Shown here in pieces: positions 1 to 5,643 of a stretch of DNA of 9,962 bases. The stretch's first letter is position 1. The number at the start of each line of letters is the position of its first letter. Made by a program: the position numbers and the translations under genes. This stretch comes from Oligoflexales bacterium (GTDB taxonomy: Bacteria > Bdellovibrionota_B > Oligoflexia > Oligoflexales > CACXFL01), in the NCBI GenBank assembly GCA_028282865.1, contig JANQHA010000147.1, positions 1-9,962 on the forward strand. Direction: 5' to 3'. The notes below the pieces were generated by a model that saw only the letters and a list, made by a program, of their open reading frames with translations, was not told the DNA's origin and searched no databases.

Positions 1-898
1 GTAACTGGGTATAAACTTCTGCGTCTCCAAGTTTTTCCCACCCAGTTTTAGCCGCAGAAGCCTGATAAAGGCTAAAGCCTCCATCGGGGTTAAAGTCAAA
101 ACGAACACAATCTTTAGAAACACCTAAGTAATCTAAACCGAAAGCCCGAACCGAACTCGATAGCCCACACTTAGTTCGCGGAACATCGGTATCAAAAATT
201 AAGACTTCCTGATATTTATCATATCCAAACTGGGTTGGTCCGATCTCCGTTTCAATAGAGCTAACAAGCAGCTCAGGAAAATAGACGCTCATGATATCAG
301 CGGGGGGTCCAAAGTGTTGAATGCCAAATATATGACCTATTTCATGCAGCAGCAAGAAGTATAGCCGGCCACCATTTAGCCCTTTCCAAGCTCCCGATCT
401 ATAATTATGACCTTTATAGCGCTTCGGGCCATTGTCAGGAGAAACATAAACGAAGCCCTTAGCAGCCATAGATTTTTTATCGTAGTCAGTTCTGATCGCC
501 ACTCCGACAAAAGATGTAGGCCTATTTATCCATTTAGTCTGCCAACTTTCTAATTTACCAAATTGAAACCATATATCAGTCTGTGAGTTACAATGTTTTT
601 TATATATAAATTTTTGTGTCGCAAGCGGGAAGCCATAGCTAACCTCCTGAACTAAACCAATTTGTCTTTTCCAATAATTAAAAGCTTTATCGATAATCAT
701 TCGCATTACCCGCCGGTCCTGAGCGAAGTATTCAGAATCTATATTTATACAATAATCGACTGTTTCTTTATTATCGAGAAACCAGGGATTATGACGGTCT
801 TTGACAAGTTCACCACCGCCGCTACTATCCGCACCCTCAGCTAAAGCAAAGTTTGCAAATAGTAAAAAGACAGCAATAACCAAAGAGCGCAGTAGCAT
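1..898 (-). CDS. Secreted matrixin-like zinc metalloprotease (metzincin), 3' end outside the window
   Basis: An open frame runs from an ATG at 898 to the left edge without a stop, giving 299 residues of a longer protein. Residues 1-20 form a signal peptide (hydrophobic core, then FALA before EG), so the enzyme should be exported. Residues 185-195 read HEIGHIFGIQH, the full HExxHxxGxxH zinc site: three His ligands at 185, 189 and 195, with Glu186 as catalytic base. Met203 in DIMS, eight residues after the third His, is placed like the metzincin Met-turn. Cys50, 103, 244 and 264 could form disulfides. The N-terminal half has the size of a matrixin catalytic domain. No cysteine-switch propeptide is visible, so how it is kept inactive is unclear. 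A GAGGGAG ribosome site lies at 904-910. It is divergent from the TIGR02147 gene with 93 bp between. The fold is secure; the substrate is unknown. Confidence 0.9.
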   Translation of the reverse strand, partial: MLLRSLVIAVFLLFANFALAEGADSSGGGELVKDRHNPWFLDNKETVDYCINIDSEYFAQDRRVMRMIIDKAFNYWKRQIGLVQEVSYGFPLATQKFIYKKHCNSQTDIWFQFGKLESWQTKWINRPTSFVGVAIRTDYDKKSMAAKGFVYVSPDNGPKRYKGHNYRSGAWKGLNGGRLYFLLLHEIGHIFGIQHFGPPADIMSVYFPELLVSSIETEIGPTQFGYDKYQEVLIFDTDVPRTKCGLSSSVRAFGLDYLGVSKDCVRFDFNPDGGFSLYQASAAKTGWEKLGDAEVYTQL

Positions 899-991
899 GA
901 AAACTCCCTCAAATATCAATTAGCGATTGCAACTATTGTTAAGTTTTGCTTAACATACAATTTAAGTGACAACTTACACAAGGTTTGAAAC
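899..991. promoter_or_regulatory. Divergent promoter region with a 19-bp perfect inverted repeat (937-955)
   Basis: The repeat TGTTAAG-N5-CTTAACA spans 937-955. Its right end abuts a plus-strand -10 candidate, TACAAT at 956-961 (5 of 6 matches), which would serve the regulator at 992. No good -35 lies at the matching distance. On the minus strand its left arm supplies TTAACA (942-937), a 5-of-6 match to a -35. A weak -10, TGATAT at 918-913, follows after 18 bp and would serve the metalloprotease. One bound dimer could therefore affect both genes. The repeat is seen directly; the promoter elements and the operator role are inferred. Confidence 0.5.
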
Positions 992-1813
992 ATGAGTCAA
1001 GCTGATATATTCAAATTTCGAGATTACAAAGAATATTTACACTCTCTAGAAGAAGATCAAGGCCGTGGGTTCCGAGCAAGAATCGCTCGCAAGCTGAATT
1101 GCCAATCTGCGTACATTTCACAAGTGCTAGGTAGCGAAGCTCACTTTACACTTGAACATGCAGACCTTCTTAATCAGCTACTGGGCCACTCTGAAGTACA
1201 AGCGCAGTACCTTCTTTTGCTGGTGCAGTATAGCCGAGCTGGGTCTATGTCGCTACGCAAGCACTTTTTAAAGCAGATCGAAGATGAGCAACACAAACGT
1301 TCGCGGCTCAAAGAGCGCTTACAAATATCAGGTGTGGATGACCACCACCAATCACTTTATTACAGCTCTTGGAAGTATCCGGCGATTCACGTGGCGATTT
1401 CCCTGCCAGACTATAAATCTCCCAACACTATTTCTGAAGCTCTCGGTATTTCACTTTCTGAGGTTAGGTCCATATTAGAACACTTGATCGAAATGAGATT
1501 AATTGTTGAAGATGACGGATGGTATAGCATTAGCAAACACCGTGTTCACCTTGCGGACAACTCCCCTTTTATCTCTCAACATCATAGTCACTGGCGCTAT
1601 AAAGCATTAGAATCACTAAATCACTCAAGACCCGAGGATCAACCCAGGAGACTGCACTACTCATCTGTAGTAACGTTATCCAAGACAGATATCGATCTTA
1701 TTCGTGAACACCTTGTAAAACAAATTGAGTCTACTAAAAGTATTATCAGAGGCTCCGAGGAAGAGGAGATCTACGGATTCAACCTGGATTTCTACCCTGT
1801 CGAATGTCATTAA
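992..1813 (+). CDS. TIGR02147 / DUF4423 family putative transcriptional regulator
   Basis: This 273-residue protein matches the TIGR02147 family, known mainly from Fibrobacter and Bdellovibrio-like bacteria and thought to regulate transcription. The opening (FKFRDYKEYL, residues 7-16) is typical. Residues about 27-66 form an XRE-like helix-turn-helix (ARIARKLNCQSAYISQVL). Residues about 143-180 look like a second, winged-helix unit (ISEALGISLSEVRSILEHLI, then VEDDGWYSI as the wing). The C-terminus ends in a family-like segment (YGFNLDFYPV). No signal peptide is present, so it is cytoplasmic. The ATG has a modest AAGG site at 980-983. It is divergent from the metalloprotease and converges with the cytochrome gene, so its likeliest targets are itself and the protease through the repeat at 937-955. 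Target and ligand are unknown. Confidence 0.85.
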   Translation: MSQADIFKFRDYKEYLHSLEEDQGRGFRARIARKLNCQSAYISQVLGSEAHFTLEHADLLNQLLGHSEVQAQYLLLLVQYSRAGSMSLRKHFLKQIEDEQHKRSRLKERLQISGVDDHHQSLYYSSWKYPAIHVAISLPDYKSPNTISEALGISLSEVRSILEHLIEMRLIVEDDGWYSISKHRVHLADNSPFISQHHSHWRYKALESLNHSRPEDQPRRLHYSSVVTLSKTDIDLIREHLVKQIESTKSIIRGSEEEEIYGFNLDFYPVECH

Positions 1814-1855
1814 TTCGGGTGGATGCCTATTTGGTCGTAGAAATAATATCGAGAG

Positions 1856-2857
1856 TTATTCGGCAGAGTCAGAACAACGTCGCACTTTTCCATTCACATA
1901 CAAGGGGTCTTTTGGATCTAAAAGTTTATCTTCCAATATATCGGAATAACTTTCGATAGCACAATTTTTAATCCATAGACGAAGCAGCTTGACGCGCCTT
2001 GAATCTATCGGATCATAGCCGTCCATCGGACGAGGCATCGTCTGTTCAGTTCCCACTGCTCGGTAAATACGGCTACCCTTCTTTTTCTTTAACCGACCAT
2101 TCTCCCGAACAACATAGTTAGTCAACCGATCTATGACTATCCCATGATTAGAAAACAGGGCTTGGTAATCTGACATATCTTGGCCGTAAATAATTGCCCC
2201 CTCAAAATCTGCCTTTGGTCCTTCTTTAGAGTGACAATCCAAACAACCGGTATCAAAGACATGTTTTTTAACGACTGAGTAATCGATCCTCTCTGGGTTT
2301 CGAAAGTAGGGACCGAGCACCTCACTTAGCGACAGCGGACGCTTAACAACCTGCTTGGCGTTCTCTTTAGCTCCGTTACTAATCCATAGAAAAACTAGAT
2401 TTTTCTGATCATCTGTCAGCTGAGGTTTATCAAATGGAGGCATATGGCGACTACCTGACTCAACTAATAACGAAGTATACAGTGAGCTTTCCTCTGGATT
2501 AAAAGGAATAATGACTGATTTACTAGCTTTCTGACCGAGAGCATGGCCATAGGAATCAAGTGCGACATTGGACAATTTGCTTCCTGTTGAAGAGTGACAG
2601 TATATACAAGCTTCATTAAAAACCAAAGTCTTTACATCACTAAAAGTAATGCTTTCAGGCGCCCCCAGCGCAGCGGCCATTGAAACTGAAGCGTTTCCAG
2701 GTGCCTTGCTATCTCCGGTTTCCTTTTTGGAGGACTCTTTTAATACCTCAGTCTTACTTTCTGGTGATCTAGATGGTTCCAATGGAGCACACGAAGTAGC
2801 CATAACCATAAATACATGGATCAGAAATAATCTTGAGATGCGCTCCACCACGAACAT
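1856..2857 (-). CDS. Diheme c-type cytochrome lipoprotein
   Basis: The 333-residue protein has two CxxCH heme sites: CIYCH at 84-88 and CLDCH at 205-209. Each is followed by a candidate Met axial ligand and a WI-containing helix: HMPP (Met139) then FLWISNG, and TMPRP (Met274) then RLWIKN. The first domain fits the planctomycete-type cytochrome c pattern (DV..LVF..C.YCH, LDS, P..SLY, MPP, LTDDQ, LWI). The N-terminus is hydrophobic with a relaxed lipobox ending at Cys23 (ATSC), then a Ser/Lys/Glu-rich linker to about residue 65, so it is probably a periplasmic or outer-membrane-anchored lipoprotein. AGGTGA lies before the ATG. The gene starts 18 bp after the YceI stop and is probably co-transcribed with it. 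It converges with the TIGR02147 gene, 42 bp apart, with no clear terminator between. Its role is presumably electron transfer; the partner is unknown. Confidence 0.85.
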   Translation of the reverse strand: MFVVERISRLFLIHVFMVMATSCAPLEPSRSPESKTEVLKESSKKETGDSKAPGNASVSMAAALGAPESITFSDVKTLVFNEACIYCHSSTGSKLSNVALDSYGHALGQKASKSVIIPFNPEESSLYTSLLVESGSRHMPPFDKPQLTDDQKNLVFLWISNGAKENAKQVVKRPLSLSEVLGPYFRNPERIDYSVVKKHVFDTGCLDCHSKEGPKADFEGAIIYGQDMSDYQALFSNHGIVIDRLTNYVVRENGRLKKKKGSRIYRAVGTEQTMPRPMDGYDPIDSRRVKLLRLWIKNCAIESYSDILEDKLLDPKDPLYVNGKVRRCSDSAE

Positions 2858-2875
2858 TTGACATCACCTAAACTA

Positions 2876-3442
2876 CTATTTTTTAATAAGCTCGAGGTTA
2901 ACTGTAATGGCTATCTCATCGCTAACGACACCACGAAGACTAGTAATATCAAAGTCATGCCTATTTATCACCGTCTTGGCTACATAACCTGCCCTAGTTG
3001 CACCCTGAAAAACTCCTGCTCCTACTATGGAAACTTCAAAAGTTACGACCCGCACTTCACCATGTAACTCCAAATTTCCCTTAATAGTTTTCGGGTCACC
3101 ATTCTCATCATAAGTCAATTCGGATGAGTTGAAACTAATAGTTGGATAAGTTTCAACATCAAAGAAATCGTCACTTCTAATATGATCATCCCTGCGCCTA
3201 ACATTAGTATCGACGCTAGCAGCCTGAACGGTAAAACTAACACTAGAGTCGCCGTTGGCCTCAAACTTGACGCTACCGTCAAATTGATTAAACCTTCCTA
3301 TTACATTAGAAAAACCTAGGTGGCCGACACTAAAACCAATATGAGCATGATTTTTGTCTAGAACATAGTCTCCGTTTGGTGTCTGAGCTCCAATACCAGC
3401 GTTAGATAAAAGCACAGCTAGAGATAGGATAATTTTATTCAC
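2876..3442 (-). CDS. YceI-family periplasmic protein
   Basis: This 188-residue protein shows the YceI signature along its length: YVLDKNHAHIGFSVGHLGFS (26-45), RFNQFDGSV, RRRDDHIRSDDFFDVETYP (82-100), GNLELHG, and VINRHDFDI (158-166). YceI proteins are lipocalin-like beta barrels that bind polyisoprenoid lipids, including ubiquinone-type molecules. Residues 1-19 are a signal peptide (LSLAVLLSNAGIGA), so it is periplasmic. I start it at GTG 3442, where GGAGG stands 5 nt upstream. The longer frame from TTG 3454 overlaps that ribosome site and is unlikely. The frame ends in two tandem TAG codons. It is followed after 18 bp by the diheme cytochrome, which suggests a link with respiration or quinones; that link is inference. 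A palindrome and promoter candidate lie upstream. Confidence 0.9.
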   Translation of the reverse strand: MNKIILSLAVLLSNAGIGAQTPNGDYVLDKNHAHIGFSVGHLGFSNVIGRFNQFDGSVKFEANGDSSVSFTVQAASVDTNVRRRDDHIRSDDFFDVETYPTISFNSSELTYDENGDPKTIKGNLELHGEVRVVTFEVSIVGAGVFQGATRAGYVAKTVINRHDFDITSLRGVVSDEIAITVNLELIKK

Positions 3443-3483
3443 AACAACCTCCAATGATCTTGATTTTCGATTAATCTACTAAA

Positions 3484-3512
3484 TTTATAACAGTAATCGT
3501 AAGACCATTAAA
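3484..3512 (-). promoter_or_regulatory. Candidate sigma70 promoter of the YceI-cytochrome operon
   Basis: On the minus strand, TTTAAT (3512-3507) and TATAAA (3489-3484) are separated by 17 bp. Transcription would begin near 3477, giving a leader of about 35 nt. The -35 is weak (3 of 6). A perfect TATAAT at 3550-3545 is an alternative -10, but its nearest TTGACG (3566-3561) is only 10 bp away. Confidence 0.4.
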
Positions 3513-3522
3513 CGTAGTTGTT

Positions 3523-3539
3523 CTTATGAGTATCATAAG
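3523..3539. promoter_or_regulatory. 17-bp perfect palindrome upstream of the YceI gene (candidate operator)
   Basis: CTTATGA-GTA-TCATAAG has 7-bp arms and a 3-bp centre. It lies just upstream of the promoter candidate at 3484-3512, centred about 54 bp before the predicted start of transcription. This position suits an activator or an upstream repressor site. No cognate regulator can be named. Confidence 0.4.
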
Positions 3540-3620
3540 CAGGAATTATAGTTGCTATCGCGTCAACTCGACGCTATCAGAAGTGCTAAAGCAATAGAAG
3601 GCTAACTAAGAAAGAATTGC

Positions 3621-3650
3621 AAATAAAAAAGCACCACCTATCGGTGGTGC
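3621..3650 (-). terminator. Intrinsic terminator of the small lipoprotein gene
   Basis: The minus-strand RNA has an 8-bp perfect stem (GCACCACC/GGTGGTGC, 3650-3631) with a 4-nt loop, followed directly by TTTTTTATTT. It lies 28 bp after the lipoprotein stop. The U-tract is only on the minus strand, so the terminator works in that direction and isolates the YceI operon. Confidence 0.9.
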
Positions 3651-3677
3651 CTCTAAAATTAAAGATAAGGACCGTTA

Positions 3678-4187
3678 TTAGATGCGATCGAAGTCCCATA
3701 CAACAACTTTATAGTCTAAAGTCATGGAACCATCTTGGTTGATTGTATAACCATACTCACCTGCGATAATATTAGCAGCACAAGAAATAGTTTCATCTTC
3801 TGACTTAGCTGTCTTAGATGCATTATCATTGATTACAACAGTTTTGTCGTTGATAGACGCAGAAGAAACGGCAGTTGCAGAAAACTCTTTCCCTTGATTG
3901 TCAAAACATGTGACCGTATGAGAAACCCTATTTTGTTCAAACTTCCAAGCAAAGATGCTATCGGTGTGGGGTAATCTGTTCTTCCACGAACCTAAAATGC
4001 CCGGAACTTTTCTGCTATCATCAGTACTGACTATATTCTTAGGATCATTATTTTTCCCAGAATTATCTGCTGGATTATCTACCTGCTCTTTAGGCTGCTC
4101 AGAACCTTTCTTCTTGTCATCTTTTTTCGCACAAGCAAAACCTAAAACCGAAACAAGAACCGCTGTCAACATTACATTCAACTTCAT
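3678..4187 (-). CDS. Small secreted lipoprotein, function unknown
   Basis: The 169-residue product has a signal peptide ending in LGFAC with Cys19 as the likely lipidated residue. This is a relaxed lipobox, since the -3 residue is Gly. A charged, low-complexity linker follows (KKDDKKKG and a Asn/Asp/Pro-rich stretch to about residue 60). The rest, from about VPGILGSW to the end, is a compact beta-rich domain with two Cys (in TVTCFDNQ and TISCAAN) that could form a disulfide. The GSW start and short strands recall lipocalin-like lipoproteins, but I cannot assign a family. AAGGAG at 4199-4194 sits 6 nt before ATG 4187, the start chosen. ATG 4190 is only 3 nt away, and a TTG at 4202 overlaps the ribosome site. 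The gene is monocistronic, with its own promoter, structured leader and terminator. Confidence 0.75.
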   Translation of the reverse strand: MKLNVMLTAVLVSVLGFACAKKDDKKKGSEQPKEQVDNPADNSGKNNDPKNIVSTDDSRKVPGILGSWKNRLPHTDSIFAWKFEQNRVSHTVTCFDNQGKEFSATAVSSASINDKTVVINDNASKTAKSEDETISCAANIIAGEYGYTINQDGSMTLDYKVVVWDFDRI

Positions 4188-4216
4188 CATCAACTCCTTC
4201 AACTATTCGAGATTTC

Positions 4217-4268
4217 ATCACCAACCGAATTGCCGGTGATAGCGGCCTTAGTGCAATCACCTTGCCGC
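4217..4268 (-). promoter_or_regulatory. Foldable 5' leader with mutually exclusive hairpins
   Basis: In the predicted leader of the small lipoprotein mRNA, GGTGAT occurs at 4261-4256 and 4222-4217, with ATCACC between them at 4240-4235. The central ATCACC can pair with either copy but not both. GCGGC (4268-4264) can also pair with GCCGC (4246-4242). That pairing fits with the downstream hairpin as two consecutive stems, or makes a pseudoknot with the upstream one. No known riboswitch class is recognised. Confidence 0.35.
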
Positions 4269-4295
4269 CGATTTAGCACGAATTTATTGATTATT

Positions 4296-4323
4296 TTGAT
4301 AAAAAAATTTACTTTCATGTAAA
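4296..4323 (-). promoter_or_regulatory. Candidate sigma70 promoter of the small lipoprotein gene
   Basis: TTTACA (4323-4318, 5 of 6) and TATCAA (4301-4296, 4 of 6) are separated by 16 bp in AT-rich DNA. Transcription near 4289 would give a leader of about 100 nt that contains the alternative hairpins at 4217-4268. Confidence 0.45.
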
Positions 4324-4340
4324 AATTTTCGACAGTCGTA

Positions 4341-4361
4341 TAAAAATTTGACAAATTTTTA
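4341..4361. repeat. 21-bp AT-rich perfect palindrome between two minus-strand genes
   Basis: The arms TAAAAATTTG and CAAATTTTTA flank a single central A. The site lies 20 bp beyond the end of the coiled-coil gene and just upstream of the lipoprotein promoter candidate. It could be a protein-binding site. It could also be a weak AU-rich hairpin ending the coiled-coil transcript, since its RNA arm ends in UUUUUA. Confidence 0.4.
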
Positions 4362-4381
4362 ACGCTAATTAGGGCGCGGAC

Positions 4382-4774
4382 CTAAGTGGTAGTCTCGCCT
4401 GGGGCATTGATCGCTACGGCCTCTAATACGCTAATACGATGCTCGTGACTTTGAATCATCGGCCACCAGATTCTCTTCTGTTCTGCCAACTCTTTTTGGT
4501 TAGATAGCACAACCTCTAAAGTCAAATCTAACTTATGAGAAAGCTCCTCGAACTTCACGCCTAACTTATGGAATTCAAACTCCAATTTATCAAATCGCTT
4601 ATCAATTGCCTTGAACTTCTCATCATGCTCGTTAAGTTTTGCAAAAATCAGCTTAAATTTCTCATCATGCTCGTCAAGTTTTGCAAAAATCAGCTTAAAA
4701 TGGTCTTCGTGCCCACTAAGCGTTGCAATAATGTTAACTTGATTGTTTTTCAGTTCCTTAATTTCACCCGACAT
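4382..4774 (-). CDS. Small coiled-coil protein with 14-residue tandem repeats
   Basis: This 130-residue protein has no signal peptide or membrane segment and is probably cytoplasmic. Residues 21-62 are three 14-residue repeats: GHEDHFKLIFAKLD, EHDEKFKLIFAKLN, EHDEKFKAIDKRFD. A looser KLEFEFHKLGVKFE follows. Fourteen residues equal two heptads, and the hydrophobic spacing suits a long coiled coil continuing through LSHKLDLTLEVV. The C-terminus carries a WW pair (RIWWPMIQ, 101-108) and a final heptad-like ISVLEAV. I start at ATG 4774, 5 nt after GGAGG. A GTG two codons earlier overlaps that site. It lies downstream of the CYTH gene, but with 147 bp and its own promoter candidate between. No function is assigned; it could be a scaffold or oligomeric partner. 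Confidence 0.75.
   Translation of the reverse strand: MSGEIKELKNNQVNIIATLSGHEDHFKLIFAKLDEHDEKFKLIFAKLNEHDEKFKAIDKRFDKLEFEFHKLGVKFEELSHKLDLTLEVVLSNQKELAEQKRIWWPMIQSHEHRISVLEAVAINAPGETTT
4614..4697. repeat. 42-bp tandem duplication inside the coiled-coil gene
   Basis: Units 4614-4655 and 4656-4697 differ at only two of 42 positions. A third, degenerate copy (about 60% by eye) follows at 4698-4739. The period encodes exactly 14 residues, so the frame and the heptad register are kept. The near identity points to a recent duplication or gene conversion. Confidence 0.9.
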
Positions 4775-4807
4775 GTGCACCTCCAGCTACTGGCTTTTGT
4801 TTTAATT

Positions 4808-4846
4808 ACCTTAAGGTGATATGAGAGAAAGTGTCACACGAGTCAA
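4808..4846 (-). promoter_or_regulatory. Promoter candidate and palindrome ahead of the coiled-coil gene
   Basis: TTGACT (4846-4841, 5 of 6) is followed after 17 bp by a weak -10, CATATC (4823-4818). Directly after it lies the palindrome ACCTTAAGGT (4808-4817), extendable to ATtACCTTAAGGTgAT with one mismatch. The palindrome would cover the transcription start, a usual place for a repressor. Confidence 0.35.
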
Positions 4847-4921
4847 ATAACAAATTTCAACCCGTAAAAATGACCAATATAGTCAGCTTCTTGTAGAAAT
4901 AAAGTCATCTATGGAACAGTC

Positions 4922-5629
4922 CTAGTTCCTTACTAGCACCGATTTCTCGTCGGATAGATCATAGACACTTTTCATAAAGCGATTGGCTTTGGATGTCTTG
5001 CTTGGGATAAAGTCAATTCCATTAGCAGTAAAAAACTTTTGAGCTTCTTCATCTATCCATTCATATAGCAGGCTAGGCACTTCAATTTCAGCCTCATAAA
5101 CAGTATTAGAGAAAATCATGCTGCGATCAATCTCTATACGAAAATCATCTTGCAAGGCAGCCTCGGTACGAAAGGTAAGAACCCTGCCTAAGCAGGTCAG
5201 GCTTTCTACATGCTTTAGTTTAAATTCTTCTTTAAGCATCTCGACAGGTAGCTCGTTGACCTCTGACAATGGTATGCTACCACTAATCAGAGACCTCGCA
5301 GTGCTAATAGGTATCGAGACTTCCAACTCGCCACGAACCTTAGCCCTAGTTTCCTTGTTTTTTTTATCCTTAATTGGGTGTTTGACAGTAAGTTTTGCTT
5401 CTTTATTATCGACAATACGAACACGGGTTCTAAAGCTATCGCGATGCAAGTTTAGCTTTGGTGTATCGAAGTAAAAGTTTTCCAGCTGCTGCTCAGAACG
5501 GATTGATCCACGCTTTCTCAACACTTTGAGTAAATTTAAATACCCGGCTTCGGTCAGCTCATATTTAAATTCGTATTCAATGCTCTCTTCGATCGCTAAT
5601 ACCCTCTCAGTTAACCGGTCTACGATCAC
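4922..5629 (-). CDS. CYTH-domain (triphosphate tunnel) protein
   Basis: The 235-residue protein carries the CYTH hallmark ExExK at residues 18-22 (EYEFK). The expected alternating charged strands follow: NFYFDTP (51-57), SFRTRVRIV (65-73), KLTVKHP (79-85), GELEV (100-104), FRTEA (153-157), FRIEIDR (163-169), EAEIEV (179-184) and SKANRFMK (213-220). Such proteins bind a triphosphate in a barrel lined with Arg, Lys and Glu, with metal held by acidic residues. Members include inorganic triphosphatases, thiamine triphosphatases and adenylate cyclases. It starts at GTG 5629, 14 bp after the ppk1 stop. There is no clear ribosome site, and an in-frame TGA upstream rules out longer starts, so translational coupling to ppk1 is likely. 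The ppk1 context favours tripolyphosphate or polyphosphate hydrolysis or sensing. No CHAD domain is attached. Exact substrate is inference. Confidence 0.85.
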   Translation of the reverse strand: MIVDRLTERVLAIEESIEYEFKYELTEAGYLNLLKVLRKRGSIRSEQQLENFYFDTPKLNLHRDSFRTRVRIVDNKEAKLTVKHPIKDKKNKETRAKVRGELEVSIPISTARSLISGSIPLSEVNELPVEMLKEEFKLKHVESLTCLGRVLTFRTEAALQDDFRIEIDRSMIFSNTVYEAEIEVPSLLYEWIDEEAQKFFTANGIDFIPSKTSKANRFMKSVYDLSDEKSVLVRN

Positions 5630-5643
5630 CTGGTAGCAAGAGC

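Noticed and set aside
662..844. A 60-residue plus-strand open frame inside the metalloprotease gene
   Set aside because: It lies wholly opposite the coding strand of a well-supported protease and has no ribosome site or recognisable motif.
1814..1855. Bidirectional terminator between the convergent regulator and cytochrome genes
   Set aside because: The 42-bp space has no GC-rich hairpin with a U-tract on either strand.
3455..3677. Possible small gene or RNA between the YceI and lipoprotein genes
   Set aside because: I see only promoter-like elements, two inverted repeats and the terminator at 3621-3650; no good frame or known RNA fold.
4614..4739. CRISPR-like repeats
   Set aside because: The units are directly adjacent without spacers and encode an in-frame 14-residue coiled-coil repeat.
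4913..4929. Hairpin GGAAC-N7-GTTCC overlapping the CYTH stop codon, as a terminator
   Set aside because: The stem is only 5 bp and no U-tract follows on the minus strand.
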